Origin: Palsa-506 sp963836355
GTDB lineage: Bacteria; Actinomycetota; Actinomycetes; Streptosporangiales; Streptosporangiaceae
NCBI GenBank assembly: GCA_963836355.1
Contig: CAWIJO010000006.1
Span: 372,001 to 436,000 of the forward strand
Direction: 5' to 3'
DNA: 64,000 nucleotides
Part shown: piece after piece, positions 17,081 through 25,505 of the stretch
How positions within the stretch are numbered: the stretch's first letter is position 1
Layout: each line of letters begins with the position of its first letter
The notes under the pieces: model-generated
The model's database searches: none
What the model was told of the DNA's origin: nothing
The model's input: the letters and a program-made list of their open reading frames with translations, nothing else
Program-made: the position numbers and the translations under genes

Positions 17081-17196
17081 TGGCCGAGGGTAGCTTCGTC
17101 GCCAGCGGTCGCGTGGTCAGATGACGTGGTCGGATGACGTGCCTAATCCCTAACATGAGGCCATTGCGCGCGAGCGGAAAGGCTGAGGACCAGCAG

Positions 17197-18243
17197 ATGC
17201 CGGGATCTTGGGATTTATCGAGCATTGTCGCGGGCGAGCAGGCGGACGCCGCAGGCAACGCCCCGGACAGCACGCAGCCCGACGCTCGGCAGGATGCAGA
17301 CTCGCGTGAATCGGCGACGGGCCAGGATGACGGCCTAGCGCAGCGGCTCAACAGGCTGACTGCTGGGCATCCTTCATCGCCCCGCAACGCCGACGGCAGT
17401 CAGCGGCAAGAAGCCGTCGATCTGAGCGTGCTCGAGACAGCCGACGACGCTGACGCGCCGCCCGGCCCGGCCGACACCGCGGATGCGGATGACGGCGCAA
17501 GCGCAGAGTGGCGCGCGGAGTTACCACGGCTGCAAGGCGAGTGGGAGCAACACAAGGGACGATGGCCAGCCGAGCAGCGAGCGCCGGTCGACTGGTCGAA
17601 CGACGAGGAAGGCTCTTGGCGCGGCGACGCCCCCGGTCAGTACCTCAACGCAGAGGAGAACCTCGTGACCGACCACGCACAGAGTCGGGTAGACGCTGCC
17701 GAGCGCGAACTAACCGGAGCAGTACAGGGTATCGACGCGGAAGTGCCAAGCATACGTCTTGTCGGACTGGAGAACTGCATTAAGGGCGTTGACCGATTCA
17801 AGGAGAAAGTCGCAGAAGGTTTGGCACTTAAACACGAACGCGCAGTTGGCCAAATTATTAAAGCTATGCCGGACGCACTTCGTTACACCTATCAACTTCC
17901 AGTAAGTGGCTATGTAGATAGCTTCCGAGCGACGTGTGATCGGCTGCAAGAGCACGGGTACCGCTGGGTGTTCTGCCGCAACTCCTGGGAGAACCTTGAC
18001 TACAAAGGCGTTAACACACGCTGGCGAAACCCAGCGGGCCAGCTCTTCGAGGTACAGTTCCATACTGCGGATAGCTTCGCGGCAAAACAATTCACGCACG
18101 AGGCATACGAACGCTTACGAAACACATCCACCGATCCACGCGAGATGGGCGAGCTCAGGCAATTCCAACGCACAGTCTCTGCTGTAATAAAAATACCTGA
18201 TCGAGTTAGTGAAATTCTTGACTTCCGAGAGAAAGGTGACTAA
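17197..18243 (+). CDS. RelA/SpoT-fold nucleotidyltransferase-like protein, candidate toxin
   Basis: About 348 residues from ATG 17197 (GAGGA 8 bp upstream); the frame is open from 17134. Numbering from 17134, residues 22-200 are acidic, low in hydrophobics and disordered-looking. From about 215 a RelA/SpoT-like synthetase domain follows: IKGVDRFKEKV, PDALRYTY (D247, R250), GY..V.CRN, YKGVN (290-294), then FEVQFHT (E306, Q308, H310), matching the D/R, YKG and ExQ positions of (p)ppGpp and (p)ppApp synthetases. No HD hydrolase, TGS or ACT domain is present, so it is not a housekeeping Rel. The 3' half is visibly AT-richer than its surroundings, a sign of transfer. Related folds serve as toxSAS and Tas1-type toxins. 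The substrate and toxin role are inference. Confidence 0.72.
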   Translation: MPGSWDLSSIVAGEQADAAGNAPDSTQPDARQDADSRESATGQDDGLAQRLNRLTAGHPSSPRNADGSQRQEAVDLSVLETADDADAPPGPADTADADDGASAEWRAELPRLQGEWEQHKGRWPAEQRAPVDWSNDEEGSWRGDAPGQYLNAEENLVTDHAQSRVDAAERELTGAVQGIDAEVPSIRLVGLENCIKGVDRFKEKVAEGLALKHERAVGQIIKAMPDALRYTYQLPVSGYVDSFRATCDRLQEHGYRWVFCRNSWENLDYKGVNTRWRNPAGQLFEVQFHTADSFAAKQFTHEAYERLRNTSTDPREMGELRQFQRTVSAVIKIPDRVSEILDFREKGD

Positions 18244-18248
18244 GTCTC

Positions 18249-18509
18249 TTGTCGAAAACAATCACGTACTACGCCATAGTTGACGACGAAGCCACACGAA
18301 ATAATCCAGCCGGGATAGTACGCCGAATTGAAGATTCCGATGGAAGTTTTGCTGACGAAGGACTCCATCGCGACTGCGCCTGGCATCGCACATCATTGAT
18401 CGTTGAATGGGAGCGAGCCGAATCTACGGATGACCTGGTCGAGGTTCCGGAGGATGAGGCTCATCAGATCATCGACCGATTCCGCGCCAGGTGGAGGGCT
18501 CCGGACTAG
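18249..18509 (+). CDS. Small acidic protein, candidate immunity/antitoxin of the RelA/SpoT-fold protein
   Basis: 86 residues from a TTG start 5 bp after the upstream stop, so translation is probably coupled. It opens with TITYYAIVDDEATRNNPAG, then IVRRIEDSDGSF, LHRDCAWH, WERAES and ends with an acidic helix (EVPEDEAHQIIDRFRARW). I recall this YAIVDD-type family as a frequent actinobacterial partner of such genes, but have no name for it. Low GC matches the partner gene. The net acidic charge and adjacency suggest it binds and blocks the toxin domain; this is inference. Confidence 0.65.
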   Translation: MSKTITYYAIVDDEATRNNPAGIVRRIEDSDGSFADEGLHRDCAWHRTSLIVEWERAESTDDLVEVPEDEAHQIIDRFRARWRAPD

Positions 18510-18531
18510 CCATCCCGGCCGGAGCCCACCT

Positions 18532-19473
18532 TCACTGGCGATCAGCGCCAGGACGCTCGAATCTGATGACGACACGATCTTCGACTGGCCGGTAACCCAG
18601 CCGCTGGTACAGGGAGTTGGCCGTCGGATTGGCGAGGTCGGTAAGCAGGACGACCGCTGCTGCGCGGCGTCCAGCGCGGCGCTGCTCACAGCCGCGGTTA
18701 CCGCCGCGCCGTAGCCACGATTGCGGTGCGTTTCTGGCGTGTATCCGGGCCGACCCGAACCGTCCCGCCCATCGGCCGGTTGACGCCGGCCATAGAGACA
18801 GCCACTCCACCTGTCTCCCACGAGGTCAGGCCGCCCTGACTGATCCGGTTGGCGACCGCGCCCGGGATGGCCGGTGCCGAGTCGCCGAGTTCACGTGCGA
18901 AGCGGGCAAACCAGTCCTCAAGCAGTTCACCGTCCGCCGCGCCCGCGACTCGCGCGACGCCCGGCGGCCAGGGGCTTGGCGGCCGGAGTTCCCCAGCCGG
19001 TACAGGCGGGACCGCAGGCTGGCCTTGGCCTTGGCACCGGTCCGCTGCTGCCAGGCCGCGGCGAAGGCCATCGCGACGCCTTCGGCCGAATTGACCCCCG
19101 GCAGCGAGTGGCCGAGGCTGGCCAACTGCCCGGCGAGTTCCCTGAGGTACTGTCCCGCGAGTTTCCCGATGGACTGCCGATCCCCGTGCGGCTGCCCCTC
19201 CCCGACGAGATGCCCACCCGGCCTGGATTGCCTGGCGGGACCGGCCAGCAGGCAAGGAAACGGCGGCGTGTGCAGGAACGCGCACTCAACCGGGCCCGGC
19301 GCCGTCTGCCACCAGCCGAACAACGGCACGCCAGCGCCAAAAGCGTCACTGCCGCGTTGGCGCACGGCTGCCGCAACCCTGAGCTCGATGGTGTGCTCGA
19401 CCGGCCGCGACAGTAGGAACTCGCCAGCGGCAGCCAGCAAGTCCGCGGCGTCCTCGGTAAAGGTCCAGGCCAT
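18532..19473 (-). pseudogene. GNAT-family acetyltransferase with three or more frameshifts
   Basis: Ordered pieces in three frames: the N-terminal half from ATG 19473 (TFTEDAADLLAAAGEFL, HTIELRVAAAV, PLFGWW, then RSRLYRLG); after a frame change near 18990, GELLEDWFARFARELGD and SMAGVNRP; after a second near 18770, the acetyl-CoA loop TPETHRNRGYGAAV; after a third near 18680, VVLLTDLANPTANSLYQRLG. The order and spacing are those of a two-domain GNAT protein of about 300 residues. All motifs survive but not in one frame. Recent decay or clustered sequence errors would both explain this. Confidence 0.8.
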
Positions 19474-19628
19474 CTACCTATGATCGCGCGCAGGCCATGA
19501 CTGATTGCGCGCTGACCCGGGCCAGCCGACGGCCAGTGGTAGGTGTGTCATGCTGTGTGGGATTGCAGCACGTGACGCCTGATGTCGATAACGTGGAGGC
19601 GTGTCCCGGGGTCAGTCGGGACGACACA

Positions 19629-19767
19629 AGCTCGGCTCGCACCGGCGAAGCAAGCCCGGCCCGCACGGGCAAGCAAGCTCCGCTCGCACCGGCGAAGCAA
19701 GCCCGGCCCGCACCGGCGAAGCAAGCCCGGCCCGCACGGGCAAGCAAGCTCGGCTCGCACGGGCCAA
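19629..19767. repeat. Tandem 23-24-bp repeats upstream of mscL
   Basis: About six imperfect units built on GCACCGGCGAAGCAAGCC and GCACGGGCAAGCAAGCTC run to 25 bp before the mscL ribosome site. The 318-bp gap between the GNAT relic and mscL holds this array and no credible gene. Confidence 0.75.
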
Positions 19768-19791
19768 CCGCAGTCCAGGAGGGACCAGACC

Positions 19792-20208
19792 ATGGGTGGC
19801 TTCAAGAAGTTCCTGCTCCGCGGCAATCTCGTTGAGCTGGCGGTCGCCGTCGTTATCGGCCTCGCTTTCAGCGCGATCGTAGCCGCGCTCGTCGCCGACC
19901 TGATCACGCCGCTGATCGCCGCGATCGGCGGGAAGCCTGACTTCTCCGGGCTGACCTTCACGGTCAATCACAGCAAGTTCCGCTACGGCGACTTCATCAA
20001 TGCCGTGATCTCTTTCGTGATCATCGCCGCCGTGGTCTACTTCTTCGTCGTCGTCCCGGTGGGCAAACTGCTGGCCATGTCGGAAAAGGCGCAGGAGGCC
20101 ACCGAGCGGGAGTGCCCGGAGTGCCTCAGCCAGATACCGCTGGGGGCACGGCGCTGCATGTACTGCACCGCGGAAATCGCCCCGGCGCAAGGCACACCGA
20201 GCGCGTAA
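19792..20208 (+). CDS. mscL: Large-conductance mechanosensitive channel MscL
   Basis: 138 residues. The ATG is preceded by AGGAGGGA at a good distance. The N-terminal GGFKKFLLRGNLVELAVAVV and first membrane helix, the periplasmic loop (DFSGLTFTV, FRYGDFIN) and second helix (AVISFVIIAAVVYFFVVVP) are classical MscL. The channel opens under membrane tension to release solutes after osmotic downshock. The cytoplasmic end carries CPEC and CMYC spaced as a zinc-ribbon-like pair, a feature seen in actinobacterial MscL. The last codons and stop lie in the first unit of an 18-bp tandem repeat. Confidence 0.95.
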   Translation: MGGFKKFLLRGNLVELAVAVVIGLAFSAIVAALVADLITPLIAAIGGKPDFSGLTFTVNHSKFRYGDFINAVISFVIIAAVVYFFVVVPVGKLLAMSEKAQEATERECPECLSQIPLGARRCMYCTAEIAPAQGTPSA

Positions 20209-20299
20209 CGCACACCGAGCGCGTAACGCACACCGAGCGCGTAACGCACACCGAGCGCGTAACGCACACCGAGCGCGCAAGGCACACCGAGCGCGTAAG
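20192..20299. repeat. Six tandem 18-bp units starting inside the mscL 3' end
   Basis: The unit GCACACCGAGCGCGTAAC repeats at 20192, 20210, 20228, 20246, 20264 and 20282; the fifth has CGCAAG and the sixth GTAAG at the end. Each intact unit carries the mscL stop codon in the same frame, so the array is a serial duplication of the gene's final codons. Confidence 0.9.
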
Positions 20300-20330
20300 C
20301 CCAGCCGCCCGCGCCAGTCAGCCAGGCGGC

Positions 20331-22035
20331 TCACTTCGCGTCGGCATAACAGCTCACGACCGCCGTCGTCAGCGGGAACCGCACCGGCGTCGCTCCGAAC
20401 ACCAGCCGGCCCGCCTCCTCGCCGGCCTCGCCAAGCGCCGCGAGCACCGGCTCCACCGCGGACGCCGGGCAGTGCACGATGACCTCGTCATGCTGGAAGA
20501 ACACCAGGTGTGGTCCCGGAAAATCTGGGCCGGCATCGTGAATCAGCGCCAGCCGCTGCCGGAGTCCGGCGAGCAGCACCAGCGCCCAGTCCGCCGCGCT
20601 CGCCTGCACCACGAAATTCCGGGTGAACCGGCCGCGGGCACGCGAGGCGGCGCCCGCGCCCGGATCCCGTTCGCCGTCCGGATCCCCTGACTCCTCGGTG
20701 ACCGCCCGCCACGCGGCGGACGGCGGCGGGCATGCCCGGCCTAGCACGGACCTGACCACGCGGCCCTCCTGGCCCGCCTGCGCCGCCGCCTCGACATACC
20801 CGGAGGCCAACGGAAACCGTCTCCTGAGCACACCGAGCAATTGCCCGGCCTCGCCGCCGGCCCCGCCGTACATGGCGGACAGCAGGGCTACCTTGGCCTT
20901 CGCCCGGTCGCCGCCGAACGCGCCAGCCAGCGCCAGATAAAGGTCACCGCTGGCGGCTGCCTGCGCGAACGCCCGATCACCCGCGAGCGCGGCAAGCACG
21001 CGCGGCTCCAGTTGCGCGGCATCGGCCACCACGAGCACCCAGCCCGGATCGGCGACGACCGCACGGCGCAGGACCTTCGGGATTTGCAGTGCGCCGCCGC
21101 CCCGGGACGCCCAGCGTCCCGACACCACCCCGCCTACCACGTATTCCGGACGGAATCGCCCGCCGGACACCCAGCTGTCGAGCCAGGCCCAGCCGTGCGC
21201 GGCGTGCACCCTGGCCAGTTCCTTGTACTCGAGCAGCAGCGCCGCCGCCGGGTGATCGACATCACGGAGCACAGAGAACCTGGTCGATGGCACCCGGACA
21301 CCGTCCATGGCGAAGGCGCGGATCAGCTGGGCCGGCGAGTCCGGGTTGACCCGCCGGCCGCCGAACGCCGCGTCGATCCGGGCGGCGAGCTCGGCCAGCC
21401 GGGCAGGCCTCGCGCCCGCCGCCGGTCGCGGCCCGAGCATCCCGGCAAGCAGCGAGTCATGTACCTCCGTCCGCCATGGCAGCCCGGCGAAGCTCATCTC
21501 GGCAGCGAGCAGGCCACCCGCGGACTCGGCAGCCGCCAGCATCCCGAACCGGTCAGGCCGCTCGTCGGCATCGATCCGGCCCAGCTGGCTGGCGTGCGCA
21601 GCAATCAGCGCATCGAGTACGTCGGCCGGATCCGGGCCAGCCGGGGCGGCGGCATCGAACAGCGCCGCCTGCGCCTGCGCGGGCCCGCCAGCTCCCGGCC
21701 GGCCCGCAAAGTCAGCCAGCACCGGCGATACCGGCCCTGCCTCCGGTCCGTCCCGGCTGGCCAGCAGCCGATCTATCAGCTCGACATCGTGACACCGTGC
21801 TACCCGCACGCCAGCCCGCAGCAGCAAGGGGTAAAGGCGCGCCCCGGAGGCCCATACCCACCGCACCGGACCTGACCGCTCGTCAGCCGGCCACCGCGAC
21901 AGAAAGATCTTTTATTGATACGGGGCCGTCCCGCGGACTGCCGTCCGCGGCGAGCTCGCACAGCATGGCGGAGCCACCGGTCCCCGCCACTACCGCGACC
22001 CGCACGGACCCGATTCTCCCGCCGGGGTCTGACAT
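20331..22035 (-). pseudogene. Bifunctional 3'-5' exonuclease/DNA polymerase-like protein (family A), frameshifted near its 5' end
   Basis: The main frame (20331-21866, 511 residues) holds a family A polymerase palm and fingers: VVADAAQLEPRVLA, KVALLSAMYGG, then FVVQASAADWAL and FFQHDEVIVHCP, the last containing the catalytic HDE. The expected N-terminus lies in another frame from ATG 22035 (VRVAVVAGTGGSAMLCELA, ending VAVAG then stop near 21890), and the frames meet around WPADERSGPVRWVW. One base change near 21890 would restore a protein of about 568 residues, the family length. The GTG at 21866 might still start a shortened product. The cellular role of these small polymerases is unclear. 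Confidence 0.78.
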
Positions 22036-22093
22036 CCACTCTCCGCCGCCCAGGCTGCCAGCGGCTGGCGCTGCCGCCCGGTGGCTGGCCGGG

Positions 22094-22717
22094 CTATCCG
22101 GCGCTGGGCGCGGCCGGTGGCGCTGGCACCTCGAGACCGCGCTTCCCGTGCTGCCAGGCCTGCTGCAGCAGGGTCAGGTCAGAGATTCGGGTGGCGGTCG
22201 CCGCGGCGCCGCTCTGGGTGGCGGATACAACCGCCTTGTTGCCGGCCCTGACCGATCCGATGCCGCTGCGCTGGGCGTTGACCAGCGTCGAACTCGTCAC
22301 CTGATAGGTCTTGGTAAAGCCGTCGGCGCTCTTCAGAGTTATCGACGTGCTGCTCACCGCGGTCACCGTGCCCTGCTGGATGTCGATGGTCTGGTAGCCT
22401 CCGCCCGGCTTCGGGACCACGACCTGGCCGTGCACGACACCGAAGAACCCCGGTGCGCCGAGCGGACCGCCGAACGCGTGGTGGCCGCGGCCGAACATCC
22501 TGCCGGGCAGGCCAGGGTGTGACGGCGACGGCGACGGCGACGGCGTGGCCGCCACGGCCTTCGCCGAGGCCGGCGGCGCTCCGCCTGAGGTCGCGGCGAA
22601 TGCGACGCCGGCTCCCGCGCCAAGCGCTACGACTGCAACGCCAGCGATGATCAGCGGGCGGCGCGGGCGGCTAGCGCCCTGCGCCTGCCCGGCCGGACCC
22701 CATGAATCCGCCATCAA
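22094..22717 (-). CDS. Membrane-anchored DUF5666-like protein
   Basis: 207 residues: a basic cytoplasmic start, one membrane segment (PLIIAGVAVVALGAGAGVAF), a Ser/Pro linker (PSPSPSPS) and an extracytoplasmic beta domain. GVVHGQVVV, then TIDIQQGTVTAVSSTSITLKS, YQVTSST and ATATRISDL, fit the DUF5666 OB-like pattern. Function unknown; such proteins are thought to act at the cell surface. The ATG has an alternative one codon downstream. It stands alone between the polymerase-like gene and the proline-rich gene. Confidence 0.75.
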   Translation of the reverse strand: MMADSWGPAGQAQGASRPRRPLIIAGVAVVALGAGAGVAFAATSGGAPPASAKAVAATPSPSPSPSHPGLPGRMFGRGHHAFGGPLGAPGFFGVVHGQVVVPKPGGGYQTIDIQQGTVTAVSSTSITLKSADGFTKTYQVTSSTLVNAQRSGIGSVRAGNKAVVSATQSGAAATATRISDLTLLQQAWQHGKRGLEVPAPPAAPSAG

Positions 22718-22811
22718 ACTCAGCTCCCCTTCAGTCCGCCAGGCGCAAGGTGCGTTCCGCGCCCGGCAGAATGATTCATCCTCAACCTGAGGAGAAGCTG
22801 AGTCCGCCAGC

Positions 22812-24301
22812 TCAGATCACTTTATCTCTGCGGGAATCGCCGCTCGCCGGATCGGCGTCGTCCCGGTCCCGGTACGTGGGCGTCCACGGAGCCGTCTGGC
22901 GAGCAGCCTGACCCGGCAGCTCACCCGAGGCCCAGCCGGCCAGGTCGCCGGCCATGGCGGCTAGCCCGTTGCCATCGCCGCCTGCGTGGCCGGCCGGCCG
23001 CTGCCCGCCAGCACGCCGCGCAGGCGCCTGCATCACTGGTGCCTGCATTGCCGACGGCTGCGGGTCGGCCTCGGCGTCAAAGCTGCTGCGATTGCGCCGG
23101 GCCGGTCGCTGCATGGCGTGCCGATGAGATCGCGGCCGTTGGGCCGGCTGTCCGGCTGCTGGACGATGCTCGGCTGCGAATGGATCCGGCTCAGCTGAGT
23201 CGCCAGGCAGCGACGCGGAACCCGGCCGGAACGCCGTTAGCCCGGTGTCATCGCCATCGGCTGCTTCGGCCACCCGGGCAGGCTGTCGCTCGGGTGAGGT
23301 CATTCTGGCCGGCGGGGTCGGCATGGCTGCCGGAACTGTCCCGGCCGGCGAGATCATCCCGGCCGGCGATGTCATCCCGGCCGGCAAAGCCGCTGCGGCT
23401 GGTCGGACCGGCGGAATCGCGTCGGCCGGCTCCGCGCCGCGACCGGCGGAGCCGGCGGAATCGCGTCGGCCGGCTCCCGCGCCGCGACCGGCGGAGCCGG
23501 CGGAATCACCCCGGTCGGTGAAAGTGCTGTGGCTAGTTGATTTAGGGTGGCCAACGGGACTGGCAGGTCGGTAACGGCCGATACTGCCGGAGCAATATCG
23601 GCGGCCGGGACTGGTAGATCTGCTGAACCGGCCGGGGTCGATGGGGTTGTTGCGGCAGCTGGGCGTGGTGCGGTCGGCGGGGCTGGCTGGGCCGACTTCG
23701 TGACCGGCCGCGGCGCGGATGGCGGCGGCTCCAGGCCGTCAGCGCAGTCCGTGGCGTTCCTGCCCGGATTACGCTGCGCGGCGCCGTTCGAGCGCAGTGC
23801 GCCGTCCGCTCCTAACAGCTCGTTAGGTCGCGACGAGCCGTCAGATCGCAACGGGCCATCAGATCGTGAAGGGCCGTCCGCCGACCGCGAGTGCTCAGGC
23901 CGGCCGGGCGCCGCGAGCGGCCGCTCGGCCCTGAACCGGTCCCGGGCAGCAGCCGGGGGCTGGGTAGGAACCTGCAGCCGCGCGCCGGCCACGGCGCGGG
24001 CGATCTCCGCGGCTGCCGTGAGACCGGCCAGCCGCCCGTTGGCCACTGGTTTGCCCGGGGCCGGCCGACCGCCGCAGTCGTGGCCGTTGAGCAGCGCGGC
24101 AAGCTTTTCGGCCTCCTCGGCTGCCACGCCGAACACGACTCGGGGCTCCCCCCACGGTTCCTCAAGCGAGTAGCCGACGTAGCTCGACACTGGTGCCAGC
24201 GGCTCTGCGCCAAGGCCGTGCGTGGTGCGAAAGCGATCCCACGCCCGCTCGAGCGCCATCGCAGCCCGCTGTGCACGCTCGACCAGATCCGGATCACGCA
24301 T
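22812..24301 (-). pseudogene. Conserved proline/serine-rich protein with a repeat-linked frameshift
   Basis: From ATG 24301 (GGGGAG upstream) a compact N-terminal domain reads LVERAQRAAMALERAWDRF, then YVGYSLEEPWGEPRVVFGV and AEKLAALL. A long Pro/Ala/Ser-rich region follows. The frame breaks inside a tandem repeat at 23411-23500, where one copy is 44 bp and the next 45 bp (GGCTCCGCG versus GGCTCCCGCG). The C-terminal part in the other frame (MAGDLAGWASGELPGQA, then TAPWTPTYRDRDD) looks like the true end. A one-base correction gives about 495 residues. No function known. Confidence 0.7.
23330..23505. repeat. Coding minisatellites (18-bp and 44/45-bp units)
   Basis: 18-bp units around CCGGCCGGCGAGATCATC (23336-23395) are followed by two copies of a 45-bp unit beginning GCGGAATCGCGTCGGCCGGC at 23411 and 23455. 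The first copy lacks one C, which shifts the reading frame. Confidence 0.8.
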
Positions 24302-25040
24302 GGTGCGGTTCTCCCCTCCAAGCGACGGCACACTTCGCCCAGCTGGCGGGCCCCCCCGGGCGCACGCATGTGGTCACCGGCCGTTTGCGGTGACACGGCC
24401 TACCCGTGCCACTGTGCCTGTATCACTGTGTTTGGTGCTCAAGTTGCCTGCTGCTCGCCGTGCGTACTGCCCCGGCGCTTGCCGCTCGTTCTGCCTGCCG
24501 CTCGTCGTGCGTACTGCTCGTCATGCTGCTGCTCGTACTCACGGCTGGCCATGCTGCTAACCCGCAGCGGATGCCGCGTGGGCGCCTGCCTGCGGCCGTC
24601 AGTCCGGTCGGCGGGCATGGCGACAAGTATTGCTGACCGGTCAGCATGGCAACGGTGATTACAAGAAGTCGCGAGATAATTACTAATCGCGATGATCTGG
24701 TTGAGATCTCCCGCTGGGCCGGATCTACTCCGGCGCTTCCCGCGGGCCGGATTGCCTCGCGTCACGCGCATCCCCGCGGGACGGATTGCTCCGCGTCTCC
24801 GGCATCCCTGCGGGCCGGATCGACCCCGGCAACGTCCGATGGAACCGCGGCTAGCTAGCCAGTTCCGTGAACTATGCCCCCTGCGCGGCACATGGCCGCC
24901 GGGGCCGACCCCCCTGCCTACTTCCTTACTTCGTGCTATTACTCGCAATACTTCGTGCTATTACTCGCTGGCCGCTGCCAGCGCGCTCATCACGCGCCTT
25001 CGCGGCTGCCCGGCACTCATCGCCAGGAAGCGGCCAGGTC
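24302..25040. other. Long intergenic region with degenerate repeats
   Basis: No credible gene is visible; the frames present lack family patterns and ribosome sites. It contains near-repeats around GTGCGTACTG (24450-24530), units built on GCGGGCCGGATTGC (24730-24830), and an exact 20-bp direct repeat TACTTCGTGCTATTACTCGC at 24927-24946 and 24949-24968. Confidence 0.55.
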
Positions 25041-25244
25041 CTACTCCGACCGCTGCTGCGGGATCCCCGCGAGCAGGGCGCGAACTTCTGTCTCCCGGTA
25101 CCGGCGGTGACCGCCGAGCGTGCGGATGGACGTCAGCTTTCCTGCCTTTGCCCATCGGGTGACGGTTTTCGGGTCAACCCTGAACATTGTCGCGACCTCT
25201 GCCGGTGTCAGCAGCGGTTCGGCTTCTGGTGTGCGTGCAGACAT
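25041..25244 (-). CDS. bldC: BldC-type developmental transcriptional regulator
   Basis: 67 residues from the ATG at 25244, preceded by AGGAGGAGAGG. The whole sequence (EPLLTPAEVATMFRVDPKTV, TRWAKAGKLTSIRTLGGHRR, VRALLAGIPQQRSE) is nearly letter-for-letter the Streptomyces BldC, a small MerR-like winged-helix protein that binds DNA as head-to-tail oligomers and delays the onset of sporulation. The upstream in-frame extension to 25334 is low-quality sequence and I reject it. The neighbours (unknown protein, Leu/Val dehydrogenase, purM/purF) are the same as in Streptomyces as I remember them. Confidence 0.96.
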   Translation of the reverse strand: MSARTPEAEPLLTPAEVATMFRVDPKTVTRWAKAGKLTSIRTLGGHRRYRETEVRALLAGIPQQRSE

Positions 25245-25332
25245 GTGTACGGCCTCTCCTCCTGGACCGGTACTGCGATCCTGCGTCTGTTGCGGTGCCT
25301 GGCTCCGCTGGGGAGCCTGCCGTGGATGTCCC

Positions 25333-25356
25333 ATATGGTCTACTCAGAGACCATAT
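25333..25356. promoter_or_regulatory. Perfect 9-6-9 palindrome upstream of bldC
   Basis: ATATGGTCT, a 6-bp spacer ACTCAG, then AGACCATAT. It lies about 90-110 bp before the bldC start, in a locally AT-richer stretch where a promoter or 5' leader is expected. It could be an operator for a dimeric regulator or an mRNA hairpin. Confidence 0.6.
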
Positions 25357-25505
25357 TGCCATCACCAGCCGTGACAAGTCGACCACCCGGAGCAAAGTTT
25401 CTGTGCTGAGTTACCCCGTTGCTCCACTGATCTGAGTCACGCTGCGTGATTCTAGCTATACGGAACGTCGCAACGGGCAGATTCGGAAAAGTCCATCCCC
25501 CTCCC

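Noticed and set aside
17134..17196. Upstream start for the RelA/SpoT-fold gene
   Set aside because: No ribosome site before 17134; the ATG at 17197 has GAGGA at a usable distance. Not fully excluded.
19629..19767. Possible coding upstream extension of mscL (frame from 19582)
   Set aside because: The extension is a repeat-derived Arg/Lys/Pro sequence; the ATG at 19792 has a strong ribosome site and starts exactly like known MscL.
20192..20299. CRISPR-like appearance of the regular repeats after mscL
   Set aside because: Units are 18 bp and directly joined, with no spacers and no cas genes.
24439..24948. 169-codon open frame in the intergenic region before bldC
   Set aside because: Arg/Gly-rich, no ribosome site, no conserved pattern, and the region consists of degenerate repeats.
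25245..25334. 30-codon N-terminal extension of bldC
   Set aside because: The sequence is Gln/Pro-rich, BldC proteins begin at the internal ATG, and the ribosome site precedes that ATG.
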